From: JANMAT01 sp031359995
Lineage (GTDB): Bacteria; Actinomycetota; Acidimicrobiia; Acidimicrobiales; Ilumatobacteraceae
Length of the DNA stretch: 64,000 bases
Direction: 5' to 3'
NCBI GenBank assembly: GCA_031359995.1
Contig: JANMAT010000055.1
Span: 1-64,000, forward strand
Numbering within the stretch: position 1 is the first letter of the stretch; the number at the start of each line of letters is the position of its first letter. Shown here piece by piece: positions 1 to 8,261 of the stretch. Position numbers and translations under genes: made by a program. The notes below the pieces were generated by a model. That model ran no database searches. It was not told the origin of the DNA and saw only the letters and a list, made by a program, of their open reading frames with translations.

Positions 1-140
1 GGCGACCCTGGTTCTGCGCCGAGCCGGACGGTGCCTACCTGCGGGTCTCGCTGGCCGGCGTGGACACGATCGACATCGCCGAGGGCGTCCGCCGCCTCGG
101 CGTGGCCCTGGGCGAGCGCCCGGGCCGCCGACGCGCCTAG
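1..140 (+). CDS. C-terminal fragment of a PLP-dependent aminotransferase-like protein (partial)
   Basis: Only the last 45 codons and a TAG stop are inside the window; the gene enters from the left edge. The tail contains YLRVSLAGVDTIDIAEGVRR, which has the layout of the last beta-strand and amphipathic helix of fold-type I aminotransferases (and of MocR regulators that carry such a domain). No catalytic residues are visible in the fragment, so substrate and even enzyme versus regulator cannot be decided. The stop is immediately followed by the stop of the convergent SDR gene, with no intergenic base. Confidence 0.5.
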   Translation, partial: RPWFCAEPDGAYLRVSLAGVDTIDIAEGVRRLGVALGERPGRRRA

Positions 141-923
141 CTAGCCCGCCGGAGCGATGGCAGCGATGCCGGCCAGGTGCTCGTGGCGCGGGTCGCGGGT
201 CATGCCGAACACGTAGTTCACACCGGTCGGGCCGTCGGGGCCGTGAGCCAGCACGTTGAGCACGGCCTGCACGAGGTCGGTCGGGCGCATGGCGACCTCG
301 CTCAGCCACGACGCCACCCCGCGCAGCATGGGCGTGTCGACGGCGCCGAACGAGAGGGCGTTCACCCGTACGCCATGCGGCTTCAGCTCCACCGCCCAGC
401 TCTCGGTGAGGCGCAGCAGGCTGAACTTGGCGCAGTCGTAACCGGTGGCCGGCGCCCCGGTGAGCGCGTAGCCGGCCAGCACGTGGTCGGTCAGCATGTT
501 CACGATGTTGCCGCCTCCGGCGGCCCGGATCATCGGCAGCATCGCGGCCGTGCAGTGGAATGCGCCGGTGGAACCGGCGCCGAGGGCGGCCTGGAACGCC
601 GTGACCTGCTGCTGGTAGCCCCCGCCGGTGAGCGTGGTGTCGTTCCACCGCGCCGCGTTGTTCACGAGCAGGTCGACGCGCCCGAGCTCCTCGGCGACCT
701 GTGCCGCCGCGGCGTGGACGGCGACGGCGTCGCCGATGTCGACCACGACCGACGACACGCGGCCGCCGGCGGCACGAACGGCGGCCACCGTCTCGGCGTT
801 GGCGTGCCGGTCGATGTCGACGGCGACGATGGCGGCGCCGAGCGCGCCCAGCCCTTCGCACAGCGACCGGCCGATGCCGGCCCCCGAGCCCGTGATCACG
901 GCGACCTGCCCGGAGAGATCCAT
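141..923 (-). CDS. Short-chain dehydrogenase/reductase
   Basis: A 260-residue classical SDR, the normal length for the family. The NAD(P)-binding TGSGAGIG motif is at residues 11-18, NNA at about 88-90, and the catalytic pair Tyr162/Lys166 (YDCAK). The strand that usually ends in the catalytic Ser reads VNMLTD, so Thr replaces Ser; this is tolerated in some SDRs but makes activity less certain. An Asp at the end of the second beta-strand (AVDID) suggests NAD rather than NADP. Substrate is unknown. It stands alone, convergent with the aminotransferase fragment at its left. Confidence 0.85.
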   Translation of the reverse strand: MDLSGQVAVITGSGAGIGRSLCEGLGALGAAIVAVDIDRHANAETVAAVRAAGGRVSSVVVDIGDAVAVHAAAAQVAEELGRVDLLVNNAARWNDTTLTGGGYQQQVTAFQAALGAGSTGAFHCTAAMLPMIRAAGGGNIVNMLTDHVLAGYALTGAPATGYDCAKFSLLRLTESWAVELKPHGVRVNALSFGAVDTPMLRGVASWLSEVAMRPTDLVQAVLNVLAHGPDGPTGVNYVFGMTRDPRHEHLAGIAAIAPAG

Positions 924-957
924 GTTCCCTGTCTAGCGGGCTTCTGCCATCCCGCCA

Positions 958-1608
958 TCAACGCGCCAGCGCGAGCACGTGGTCGGGGACGACGACACCG
1001 GGCTGGTTGCGCTCGTCGGCGATCGGCGCGCCGTACACCGTGGTCATCGGCACCACGCCGGCCCAGATGGGCAGGGCGTAGTCCTCCTCTTCGTCGACAG
1101 GGCCACCGGTGCGCACCTTGGCGGAGGCCTCCACGATCGGGATGCGCAGCACCGACGTACCGATCGCCTCCTTGCGGGTCATGGCCCGCAGCATGGGAAC
1201 GCGGTCGGGTGCGATCCGCGCCGTCAGGAACTCGAGGGCGGCGGTCTTCTCGGCCACGTCCTCCATCGGCTCGGCCCTGCCCAGCACGACCGCCGAGCGG
1301 TAGTTCGCCGAGTGGTGGAAGGCGCTGCGGGCGAGCACCAGCCCGTCCACCAGCGTGACGGTGAGACACACGTCGACGCCCTTGCCCAACGCCCGCAGCA
1401 AGCGCGTGGCCGGCGAGCCGTGCACGATCAGCGTCTCGTCCTGGCGGGCGTAGAGCATGGGGATGACCATTGGCCGACCGTCGGCGGCCACCAGACCGAC
1501 GTGCGCCACGAAAGCGGCGTCGAGGATGGCGTGCACGCTGTCACGGTCGTAGCGCGCACGCGCCTCGAACCGGACTTTTGTACTAGCACTTTGTAGGCTT
1601 TGTGACAT
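958..1608 (-). CDS. Pyridoxamine 5'-phosphate oxidase-family (split-barrel flavin-binding) protein
   Basis: A 216-residue protein with the split-barrel pattern of the PNPOx-like family (the Pyridox_ox_2 type): RYDRDSVHAILDAAFVAHVG near the N-terminus, then VIPMLYARQDETLIVHGS and a conserved SAFHHSANYRS segment. Members bind FMN, haem or F420, and the exact reaction is not predictable from sequence. ATG at 1608 is chosen because no other start codon precedes the conserved region and longer versions would run across the regulator opposite. Its start codon overlaps that of the divergent MocR-type gene, so control by that regulator, possibly linked to vitamin B6, is a reasonable inference. Confidence 0.8.
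   Translation of the reverse strand: MSQSLQSASTKVRFEARARYDRDSVHAILDAAFVAHVGLVAADGRPMVIPMLYARQDETLIVHGSPATRLLRALGKGVDVCLTVTLVDGLVLARSAFHHSANYRSAVVLGRAEPMEDVAEKTAALEFLTARIAPDRVPMLRAMTRKEAIGTSVLRIPIVEASAKVRTGGPVDEEEDYALPIWAGVVPMTTVYGAPIADERNQPGVVVPDHVLALAR
1577..1606. promoter_or_regulatory. Shared divergent control region with TTTGT repeats and a leaderless -10 box
   Basis: An AT-rich patch inside the first codons of the minus gene carries TTTGT at 1577, 1590 and 1599, the last two forming adjacent 9-nt direct repeats CTTTGTAGG/CTTTGTGAC. TAGGCT at 1594-1599 sits 7 nt before the ATG at 1607 and fits an actinobacterial leaderless promoter. MocR regulators are known to bind direct repeats, so these are candidate operator half-sites. 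Confidence 0.5.
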
Positions 1609-2911
1609 GTCGAACCGTAGGGCGACCGTACCGAAGCGGGCAAGTGAAATCGTGGGCGAGTTCGAACGGCGCATCAGCACCGGCCGTCTGCAGCCGGGCG
1701 GTCGGGTGCCGACGGTCCGGGCCCTGTCCGACGAGCTCGGCGTGGCGCCGGCCACCGTGGCGTCGGCCTACCGCCAACTGGCCGAGCGGGGCACCCTGGT
1801 GAGCCGCGGCCGGCTGGGCACCTTCGTGGCCGCCCGCCCCGCCCTCGGCGCCGCCACCCCTACCGCCGTGCCCGACGGCGTGGTCGATCTGGCCAGCGGC
1901 AGCCCCGACCCGAACCTGCTCCCGCGCCTGGCCCGCCGGGCGCCCGATCGGCCCGTGCTGTACGGGGCACCCCAGGTGCACCCGGCCCTGGCCCACACCG
2001 CCGCCGAGTGGCTGCGCCGCAACCGCCTGTCCCACGGCCACCTGGCCGTCGTCGGCGGGGCCATGGACGGCGTGGAGCGCCTGCTGCAGACCTACCTGCG
2101 CCCGGGCGACGCGGTGGCGGTGGAGGACCCCGGCTACCCGAACGTGGTCGACATCGCCCGCGGCCTCGGCCTGGCTCCGGTGCCCGTGCCGGTCGACGGC
2201 GCCGGCGTGTCGGTCGACGCGCTCCGGGCCGTCCTGCGCCGGGTGCAGGCCGTCGTGCTCACCCCGCGTGCCCTGAACCCGACCGGCGCCCATCTCACCC
2301 CGGCCCGGGCCCGACTGCTGCACGAGGCGCTGGCCGCCTACCCCGAGGTGCTGGTGATCGAGGACGACCATGCCGGCGAGGTCGCCGGCGTGCCGCTCCA
2401 CAGCGTCGGGCACGGTCTGGCCCGCTGGGCCGTGGTGCACTCGGTGGCCAAGAGCCTGGGGCCTGACCTTCGCCTGGCCCTGGTGGCCGGAGACGAGGGC
2501 ACCGTGGAGCGGCTGCAGGCCCGGCAGCGGCTGGGCGCCGGCTGGGTGAGCCACGAACTGCAGCGCATGGTCGCCACCGCCTACGGCGACGACGCCACCC
2601 TGGCCGCCCTCCACCGCGCCCGCGACATCTATGCCGAGCGGCGCACCGCCCTGGTCGACGCGCTGGCCGGCGAGGGGGTGGTGGCATCGGCAGCGTCGGG
2701 CCTGAACGTGTGGATCCCGGTGGCCGAGGAGGCCACGGTGTGCACCGCGCTCCTCGGCGCCGGCTACGCGGTGACGCCGGGCGCCCGCTTCCGCCACCAC
2801 AGCGACCCGGCCGTGCGCATCACCGTGTCTCGCCTGGTGCGCCGCGACGCCCGCACGATCGCGTCGGCGATCGCCCGGGCCCTGCGCACGGCGGCGTGGG
2901 CGGCGTCGTAG
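1607..2911 (+). CDS. MocR/PtsJ-type regulator: GntR helix-turn-helix fused to an aminotransferase domain
   Basis: 434 residues. Residues about 8-75 form a GntR winged helix (VPTVRALSDELGVAPATVAS), and about 95-430 form a fold-type I aminotransferase domain with an EDPGYPN motif, a NPTGAH motif and the PLP-lysine segment SVAKSLGPDLRL. This is the MocR architecture, in which the aminotransferase domain senses PLP or a PLP-amine adduct. The ATG at 1607 overlaps the divergent start (CATG at 1606-1609). The divergent flavin-type oxidase of the PNPOx family is the likely target. The retained Lys means PLP binding is possible; true transamination is usually lost in this family. Confidence 0.88.
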   Translation: MSNRRATVPKRASEIVGEFERRISTGRLQPGGRVPTVRALSDELGVAPATVASAYRQLAERGTLVSRGRLGTFVAARPALGAATPTAVPDGVVDLASGSPDPNLLPRLARRAPDRPVLYGAPQVHPALAHTAAEWLRRNRLSHGHLAVVGGAMDGVERLLQTYLRPGDAVAVEDPGYPNVVDIARGLGLAPVPVPVDGAGVSVDALRAVLRRVQAVVLTPRALNPTGAHLTPARARLLHEALAAYPEVLVIEDDHAGEVAGVPLHSVGHGLARWAVVHSVAKSLGPDLRLALVAGDEGTVERLQARQRLGAGWVSHELQRMVATAYGDDATLAALHRARDIYAERRTALVDALAGEGVVASAASGLNVWIPVAEEATVCTALLGAGYAVTPGARFRHHSDPAVRITVSRLVRRDARTIASAIARALRTAAWAAS

Positions 2912-2968
2912 CGAGTCACGCCCCCGAACCGGACAGCCACTGGCCGGTTTCTGTGCGATCCTGAGCCG

Positions 2969-3919
2969 GTGCGCGCCGATCGCCTCGTGGCCACCCTGCT
3001 CCTGCTCCAGACGCGCGGTCGGGTCACCGCCGCCGAGGTGGCCCGGGAGCTCGAGGTGTGCGAGCGCACCGCCCGGCGCGACCTCGACGCCCTGTCGGCG
3101 GCCGGTCTCCCCGTGTACGCCACCCAGGGCCGCAACGGCGGCTGGGCCCTGCTCGGCGGGGCCCGCACCGATCTGTCCGGCCTCAACGCCGCCGAGGCGC
3201 GCGCCCTGTTCCTGGTGGCCGGCCCGTCATCGGCGGCCACCCCCGAACTGAAGGCGGCGTTGCGCAAGCTGGTGCGGGCCCTTCCTGAACCGTTCCGGGC
3301 CGACGCCCAGGCCGCATCGGCCGCGGTGATCATCGACCCCGCCGGCTGGGGCCGCACCGCCTGCGCCACCGACCCGCCCCACCTCGCCGCGCTCCAGCGG
3401 GCCGTGGTCGACGGGGTGCAGGTCGAGCTGGGCTACACCGACCGCGACCGGGCGGTCACCACCCGGCGCGTCCACCCACTGGGCCTGGTCACCAAGGGCA
3501 CGGTCTGGTACCTGATCGCCCACACGGCCAACGGGTTGCGCACGTTTCGCGTGAGCCGGGTGAGCGGGGTCACACCCACCGACGAACCGGTCGAGCGGCC
3601 CGACGGGTTCGACCTCGCCACCGAGTGGCACCGGGTGGCGTCCACCGTCGACGAGTTCCGGGCCCGCACCCGCGTCCGTGCGCTCGCCGAGGACGCCATC
3701 CTCCCGGCGCTGCGGGGCATGCTCGGCAAGCGCTTCATGGTCCTGGGCCCGAGCGACGGACACCGCACCGAGGTCGAGATCGGTGGCGCCCGACCGTTCC
3801 TCATCGCCGCCGAGCTGGCCGGCTTCGGCGCCAAGATCGAGGTGCTCGAACCGGTCGAGGTCCGCGAGCACCTGGCCCGCATCGGCCGCGAGCTTCACGC
3901 CACGTACGCCGAGGCGTGA
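2969..3919 (+). CDS. WYL-domain transcriptional regulator
   Basis: 316 residues with an N-terminal HTH (VTAAEVARELEVCERTARRD), a central WYL-type beta domain (about residues 150-225, containing TVWYLIAH and RTFRVSRV) and the C-terminal WCX-like part. This is the standard length and order for DeoR-like WYL regulators, which bind nucleic acid or nucleotide ligands and often control defence, DNA repair or metabolic genes. GTG at 2969 gives the usual RADRLVATLLLLQ start. No adjacent plus-strand partner is present and the next gene is convergent, so the target cannot be guessed from context. Confidence 0.88.
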   Translation: MRADRLVATLLLLQTRGRVTAAEVARELEVCERTARRDLDALSAAGLPVYATQGRNGGWALLGGARTDLSGLNAAEARALFLVAGPSSAATPELKAALRKLVRALPEPFRADAQAASAAVIIDPAGWGRTACATDPPHLAALQRAVVDGVQVELGYTDRDRAVTTRRVHPLGLVTKGTVWYLIAHTANGLRTFRVSRVSGVTPTDEPVERPDGFDLATEWHRVASTVDEFRARTRVRALAEDAILPALRGMLGKRFMVLGPSDGHRTEVEIGGARPFLIAAELAGFGAKIEVLEPVEVREHLARIGRELHATYAEA

Positions 3920-3946
3920 TGCGCCGGACGGGCCGGCGCGGCCCCG

Positions 3947-4960
3947 TCAGCCGCCGAGCTCGACCAGCGCCTGCTCGATGAGCATCTCGGGGCCGGCCTT
4001 GAAGTTCTCCATCTGCTCGGGCGTCACGTCGCCCATGACCCCGTGCAGGTAGCGGGCGTACACACCCTCGCTGATGACCGCCAGACGAAAGCGGGAGAAC
4101 GCGGTGTAGTAGGCCACGTTCGACACGTCACGGCCGGTGCGCGCCGCATAGCGCTCCACCAGTTGGGCGTGGGTGGGGAAGCCACCGGCGGCGGTGGGGT
4201 CGTTGGCCCGGCCGGGGCGATCGGGGTCGCTCCAGTAGACGCCGATGTAGCCGACGTCGGCCATCGGGTCGCCCAGCGTGCACAGCTCCCAGTCGAGCAC
4301 GGCGGCGATCTTGCCGTTCGGCACGTCGGCCAGGCAGTTGCCGAAGCGGTAGTCGCCGTGGGCGATCGACACGCCCTGCTGCTCGGGCAGGTGCCGCGCC
4401 AGGCGACGGCCGACCTCGTCGACCGTGGGCAGCTCACGGGTCTTCGAGTTGGCCCACTGCGTCGTCCACCGCTTGAGCTGGCGCTCCACGTAGCCCTCGC
4501 GCTTGGCCAGGTTGCCCAGGCCGACCTCGTCGACGTCGACCGCGTGCAGATCGGCCAGCACGTCGATCAGGTCGTCGGAGAGGGCGACGCGCGCCTCGGG
4601 CGGCACCGTCTCGCCCTTCTCGGGCGAGTCGAGCACCTGCCCCTCGACGAACGACATCACGTAGAACGGCGCGCCGTTCACCGCTTCGTCGGTGCACAGG
4701 CCGAGGGTGCGGGGAACCGGCACGCCGGTCCGGCCGACGGCGGCGATGATGCGGTGCTCACGAGCCATGTCGTGGGCCGTGGCCAGCACGTGGCCGAGCG
4801 GTGGCCGCCGCAGCACGTAGACCGTGCCGTCGGCCCCCACGACCCGGTAGGTGAGGTTCGAGTGACCACCCGCGATCAGCGAGAACTCGAACGGCGATTG
4901 GGCCCCTTCGATGTGCTCGGCCAACCAGGCCGTCACCGGTGCAACGTCGATCCCACGCAT
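3947..4960 (-). CDS. Aminoglycoside phosphotransferase (APH)-family kinase
   Basis: 337 residues, the usual size for the bacterial ACAD10/11-like branch of the APH family. It has a Gly loop (AGGHSNLTYRV), a lysine-region strand (YVLRRPP), the Brenner catalytic loop HGDYRFGN and the metal motif DWELCTLGDPMAD. Relatives lie beside acyl-CoA dehydrogenases and are thought to phosphorylate small hydroxyl substrates such as 4-hydroxyacyl-CoAs; none is present here, so substrate remains open. Drug resistance is not implied. A TACGTT box 7 nt ahead of the ATG supports the start. Confidence 0.85.
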   Translation of the reverse strand: MRGIDVAPVTAWLAEHIEGAQSPFEFSLIAGGHSNLTYRVVGADGTVYVLRRPPLGHVLATAHDMAREHRIIAAVGRTGVPVPRTLGLCTDEAVNGAPFYVMSFVEGQVLDSPEKGETVPPEARVALSDDLIDVLADLHAVDVDEVGLGNLAKREGYVERQLKRWTTQWANSKTRELPTVDEVGRRLARHLPEQQGVSIAHGDYRFGNCLADVPNGKIAAVLDWELCTLGDPMADVGYIGVYWSDPDRPGRANDPTAAGGFPTHAQLVERYAARTGRDVSNVAYYTAFSRFRLAVISEGVYARYLHGVMGDVTPEQMENFKAGPEMLIEQALVELGG

Positions 4961-4967
4961 CAGCCCG

Positions 4968-4973
4968 AACGTA
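4968..4973 (-). promoter_or_regulatory. Leaderless -10 box for the APH-family kinase
   Basis: TACGTT on the minus strand lies 7 nt upstream of the ATG at 4960, matching the TANNNT-N6/7-start pattern repeated in this window. Confidence 0.45.
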
Positions 4974-4994
4974 GTGCGCGGACGGCGCGCCCCT

Positions 4995-6182
4995 TCAGCC
5001 CGGTCGGACGCCGAAGTCGAGCAGCCCTCGCGTCCAGATGGACGCCAGGCGCACCGTCGACCCGGGGAACGGCGCGTCGATCATCATGCCGCCGCCGATG
5101 TAGAGCCCGACGTGGTGGATGTCGGAGCCGAAGAACACGAGATCGCCGGGCTGCAGCTGATCGACCGGGACCTTGGGGAAGCTGCGGTACTGGGCGACGG
5201 TCCAGTGGTCCATGGACACGCCCGCGGCCCGCCAGGCGTACTGGGTGAGACCCGAGCAGTCGAACGTGTCGGGTCCGGCCGTGGCGAAGATGTACGGCTT
5301 GCCCATCTGCTGGCGGGCGACGGCGATGGCCGTGGCCGCGCCGGGCGACGGCGCCGGGAAGTCGGGGATGTCGACCACCGGGGGCCGGCTCTCGCCACCC
5401 CCGCTGACCGCCGGCGCGCCGGCGGCGGCACCGGTGCGGGTGTTGGTCTGCGTACGCCGGGCGCTGGCGGCCTGGGCGGCGGCCGCCGCCTCGCGCTGGG
5501 CCTTCAGCTCGGCGGTGCGACGGGCCTGCTCGGCGGCGGCGGCCGCTTCGGCGGCGGCCTTGCGGCGGGCCTGCTCCTCGGCGACGGCCTTCCTCAGGCT
5601 GGCGTTCGTGGTGGCCAGCAGCTTGGTGGCGTCGTCGGAGGCCGTGGCCGCGGCCTGCCGGCTGGTCTCGAGCGCCTTGGCCAGCTTGGCCTGCTGGGCT
5701 TCCTTGACGGCCAGCTCGGCCTTGAGCTTGTCGGTGTCCTGGCGGGTGGCCTTGAGCTGGTCGGCCACGTCGACGTTGGTGCCGAGCACCACGGGCGAGT
5801 AGCCCCGCCGCTGGGCGATGCTGCTGGCGCCGTCGTCGGTGGCCAGCAGGGCGGTGAGCCCGCCGTCCTGGTCGCCGTACATGTAGGTCTGGACGGCGAA
5901 CTTGGCCAGGCGGTCGTTGAGCTGGCCGATCTGGCCGTCCTGGGCGTCGAGCTTGGCCTTGACCTGGCCGATCTGCTCGTCGAGCCGGGCCATCTCGGAC
6001 CGGGCCTGGTTGTACCGCTCGGCCAGCCGTTCGGCTTCGGCGTTCTTGCGGTCGATCTGGTCCTGCAGGTTCTTGGCCTGCTGGGTCAGGTCGCCCACCT
6101 TGTCAGCCATGGCCGGCCCGGAGGCGACAAAGAGGGTGCTGACCAGGACGAATGCCCCCACCCAACGCCGACGACCGAACAC
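4995..6182 (-). CDS. Secreted NlpC/P60 peptidoglycan endopeptidase with coiled-coil N-terminus (RipA-like)
   Basis: 395 residues. A signal peptide (residues 1-26, cleavage after AMA) is followed by a long coiled coil (about 28-240) rich in Gln, Lys, Ala and Arg, a Gly/Pro linker, and an NlpC/P60 domain (about 283-395). The catalytic Cys is C309 (DTFDCSGLTQ) and the His is H356 or H357 (DIHHVGLYIG). This is the actinobacterial RipA/PcsB-like plan for hydrolases that cut D-Glu-mDAP links in peptide stems during cell separation, with the coiled coil holding the enzyme inactive or docking it to FtsEX-type partners. GTG at 6182 is supported by a leaderless promoter. Confidence 0.9.
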   Translation of the reverse strand: MFGRRRWVGAFVLVSTLFVASGPAMADKVGDLTQQAKNLQDQIDRKNAEAERLAERYNQARSEMARLDEQIGQVKAKLDAQDGQIGQLNDRLAKFAVQTYMYGDQDGGLTALLATDDGASSIAQRRGYSPVVLGTNVDVADQLKATRQDTDKLKAELAVKEAQQAKLAKALETSRQAAATASDDATKLLATTNASLRKAVAEEQARRKAAAEAAAAAEQARRTAELKAQREAAAAAQAASARRTQTNTRTGAAAGAPAVSGGGESRPPVVDIPDFPAPSPGAATAIAVARQQMGKPYIFATAGPDTFDCSGLTQYAWRAAGVSMDHWTVAQYRSFPKVPVDQLQPGDLVFFGSDIHHVGLYIGGGMMIDAPFPGSTVRLASIWTRGLLDFGVRPG

Positions 6183-6189
6183 GGGCCGA

Positions 6190-6195
6190 ACGCTA
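6190..6195 (-). promoter_or_regulatory. Leaderless -10 box for the NlpC/P60 hydrolase
   Basis: TAGCGT on the minus strand, 7 nt upstream of the GTG at 6182; no Shine-Dalgarno sequence is present between them. Confidence 0.5.
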
Positions 6196-6315
6196 GCAGG
6201 ATTCGTGACGGTCTTTACATTCAGGTTGCGTTTGTGCGCGCACCGTGTTGCGACCGTCTTGATGCGCAGTTCGGGCGCCCTTGAGCCCGCTCCCCCTGCG
6301 TGACGAGGCGAACCG

Positions 6316-7884
6316 TCATTCCCACTCGATGGTGCCGGGTGGCTTCGATGTGATGTCGTAGGCCACCCGGTTCAGGCCGGGCACCTCGTTGATGATGCGG
6401 CTGGCCATGCGCTCGAGCAGGTCGTAGGGCAGACGGGCCCAGTCGGCGGTCATGGCGTCGTCGGAGGTGACGGCCCGGATGATGATCGGATGCCCGTAGG
6501 TGCGCTCGTCCCCCATCACACCGACCGAACGGATGTCGGGCAGCACGGCGAAGGCCTGCCAGATCTCGCGGTCGAGGCCGGCGTTGTGGATCTCCTCGCG
6601 GACGATGGCGTCGGCCTCCTGCAGCAGCGCCACCTTGTCGGGCGTGACCTCGCCGATGATGCGCACGCCGAGCCCGGGCCCCGGGAACGGTTGCCGCCAC
6701 ACGATCTCGTCGGGCAGCCCCAGCTCGGACCCGACCCGGCGCACCTCGTCCTTGAACAGGTTGCGCAGCGGCTCCACCAGCTTGAGCGTCATGTCCTCGG
6801 GCAGGCCGCCCACGTTGTGGTGGCTCTTGATCACCGCGGCCTGGCCGTCGGCCCCGCCCGACTCGATGACGTCGGGGTACAGCGTGCCCTGCACCAGGAA
6901 CTCGGCGTCGGTGAGGCCGCCGGTGTGCTCTTCGAAGATGCGGATGAACAGCTCGCCGATCGTCTTGCGCTTGCGCTCGGGTTCGGTGATCCCGGCCAGC
7001 GCCTCGAAGTAGCGGGTGCCGGCGTCGACCCTGATGAGCTCGATGTGCATGTTGCGGTGGAACGTGTCGACGATCTGGTCGCTCTCGCCCTTGCGCATGA
7101 GACCGGTGTCGACGTAGATGCACGTCAGCTGGGACCCCACGGCCCGGTGCACCATGGCCGCAGCCACCGCCGAGTCGACGCCGCCCGACAGCGCGCAGAT
7201 GATCCGCTTGTCGCCCACCTGGGCCCGCACCGCCTCGACCGCGGTGTCGATGATGGACACGTCGGTCCAGCTCGGCCGGCAGCCGGCAAGGCGCCACAGG
7301 AACTGCTCGAGGATCGCCTGCCCGCCGGCGCTGTGCACGACCTCGGGGTGGAACTGCACACCCCAGATCCCCCGTTCGGCGTTCTCGATCACGGCCATCG
7401 GCGCGTCGGGCGTGGCCGCGGTGGCCGTGAAGCCGGCGGGCACGCGCGTGACCGCGTCGAAGTGGCTCATCCACACGTCGAGCTGGGCGGGGATGCCGTC
7501 GTGCAGCAACGTGGACGCCGAGCCGGCGATGCGGTCGAGCGCGGCCCGGCCGTACTCGCCCCGGCCGCCGCGGGCGACCTCGCCCCCGAGCTGGTGGGCG
7601 ATGAGCTGGGCGCCGTAGCAGATGCCCAGGATCGGCACGCCGAGCTCGTACACCGCCGGATCCAGACGGGGCGCGCCGACCACGTGGACGCTCTTGGGCC
7701 CGCCCGACAGGATGATCGCCTTGGGCGCCGTGGCCGCCACCTCGGCGGCGGTGACGGTGTGGGGCACGATCTCGGAGTACACCCGCGCTTCGCGCACCCG
7801 GCGGGCGATCAGCTGCGCGTACTGGGCGCCGAAATCGACCACCAGGACGCGGTCGAACCGGTCGGAGAGGACATCGTTGGCCAC
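6316..7884 (-). CDS. guaA: GMP synthase (glutamine-hydrolysing)
   Basis: 522 residues, typical for GuaA. The N-terminal class I amidotransferase has the oxyanion strand ILSGGP, the nucleophile Cys89 in GICYGAQL and the His/Glu pair in QFHPEVVH. The ATP-pyrophosphatase domain follows with LSGGVDSAV, and the dimerisation domain ends in the conserved KPPGTIEWE. It converts XMP, ATP and glutamine to GMP. GTG at 7884 is chosen because it gives the normal length and has a TANNNT box 7 nt upstream; longer readings add an unrelated N-terminus. Confidence 0.97.
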   Translation of the reverse strand: MANDVLSDRFDRVLVVDFGAQYAQLIARRVREARVYSEIVPHTVTAAEVAATAPKAIILSGGPKSVHVVGAPRLDPAVYELGVPILGICYGAQLIAHQLGGEVARGGRGEYGRAALDRIAGSASTLLHDGIPAQLDVWMSHFDAVTRVPAGFTATAATPDAPMAVIENAERGIWGVQFHPEVVHSAGGQAILEQFLWRLAGCRPSWTDVSIIDTAVEAVRAQVGDKRIICALSGGVDSAVAAAMVHRAVGSQLTCIYVDTGLMRKGESDQIVDTFHRNMHIELIRVDAGTRYFEALAGITEPERKRKTIGELFIRIFEEHTGGLTDAEFLVQGTLYPDVIESGGADGQAAVIKSHHNVGGLPEDMTLKLVEPLRNLFKDEVRRVGSELGLPDEIVWRQPFPGPGLGVRIIGEVTPDKVALLQEADAIVREEIHNAGLDREIWQAFAVLPDIRSVGVMGDERTYGHPIIIRAVTSDDAMTADWARLPYDLLERMASRIINEVPGLNRVAYDITSKPPGTIEWE

Positions 7885-7891
7885 ACGGCCG

Positions 7892-7897
7892 ACGGTA
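7892..7897 (-). promoter_or_regulatory. Leaderless -10 box for guaA
   Basis: TACCGT on the minus strand, 7 nt upstream of the GTG at 7884. Confidence 0.45.
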
Positions 7898-7949
7898 GCC
7901 GAGCCCGCCCAGGGTTTCCCGGGAGGCAGCAGGTCAGCGAGCAGGGCCG

Positions 7950-8195
7950 TCAGGGATCCAGGTCGAAGTACTCGACGACGAGCCGTTCGCCCTCGATCAC
8001 CACCCAGTACCGCACACGACCCGTCGGCCCCAGCACGTAGTCGATGCCCGCGATCGACGTCCATCGTTCGATGTTGACCGGAGCCGTGGCGGCGAGCATC
8101 GTGAGGTCGTCCACGAGCAGGGCGTGACGATCCGGTTCGTCGCGCTCGATGCGGTCGTACTCGGCGAGTGCCTCGTCCGACAGCTCGATGTCCAT
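7950..8195 (-). CDS. Small RelE/ParE-like protein (possible toxin)
   Basis: 81 residues. The N-terminal half is an acidic helical region (SDEALAEYDRIERDEPDR) and the C-terminal half is a beta-meander (YVLGPTGRVRYWVVIEGERL) ending VEYFDLDP. Helix-helix-beta order and the RVRYWV strand resemble ParE/RelE toxins, though at 81 residues it is short and I cannot identify catalytic residues. It reads away from an 85-residue gene with an antitoxin-like profile. A TACACT box lies 6 nt before its ATG. It could also be an unrelated small protein. Confidence 0.55.
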   Translation of the reverse strand: MDIELSDEALAEYDRIERDEPDRHALLVDDLTMLAATAPVNIERWTSIAGIDYVLGPTGRVRYWVVIEGERLVVEYFDLDP

Positions 8196-8199
8196 CCAT

Positions 8200-8255
8200 C
8201 CAGTGTACCAACTGGGGTTGTTTCCCTTCTGGGGCGATCGCCCGCTTGCTACACT
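8200..8255. promoter_or_regulatory. Divergent leaderless promoters with an inverted repeat
   Basis: The minus gene (ATG 8195) has TACACT on the minus strand at 8202-8207, and the plus gene (ATG 8262) has TACACT at 8250-8255; each is 6 nt from its start codon. An inverted repeat CCAGT-N6-ACTGG at 8200-8215 covers the minus-strand -10 box and could be an operator. Confidence 0.5.
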
Positions 8256-8261
8256 CGCTCC

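Noticed and set aside
3947..4960. Aminoglycoside resistance gene
   Set aside because: The kinase fold is shared, but the sequence style is that of the ACAD10/11-like chromosomal branch, not of resistance enzymes.
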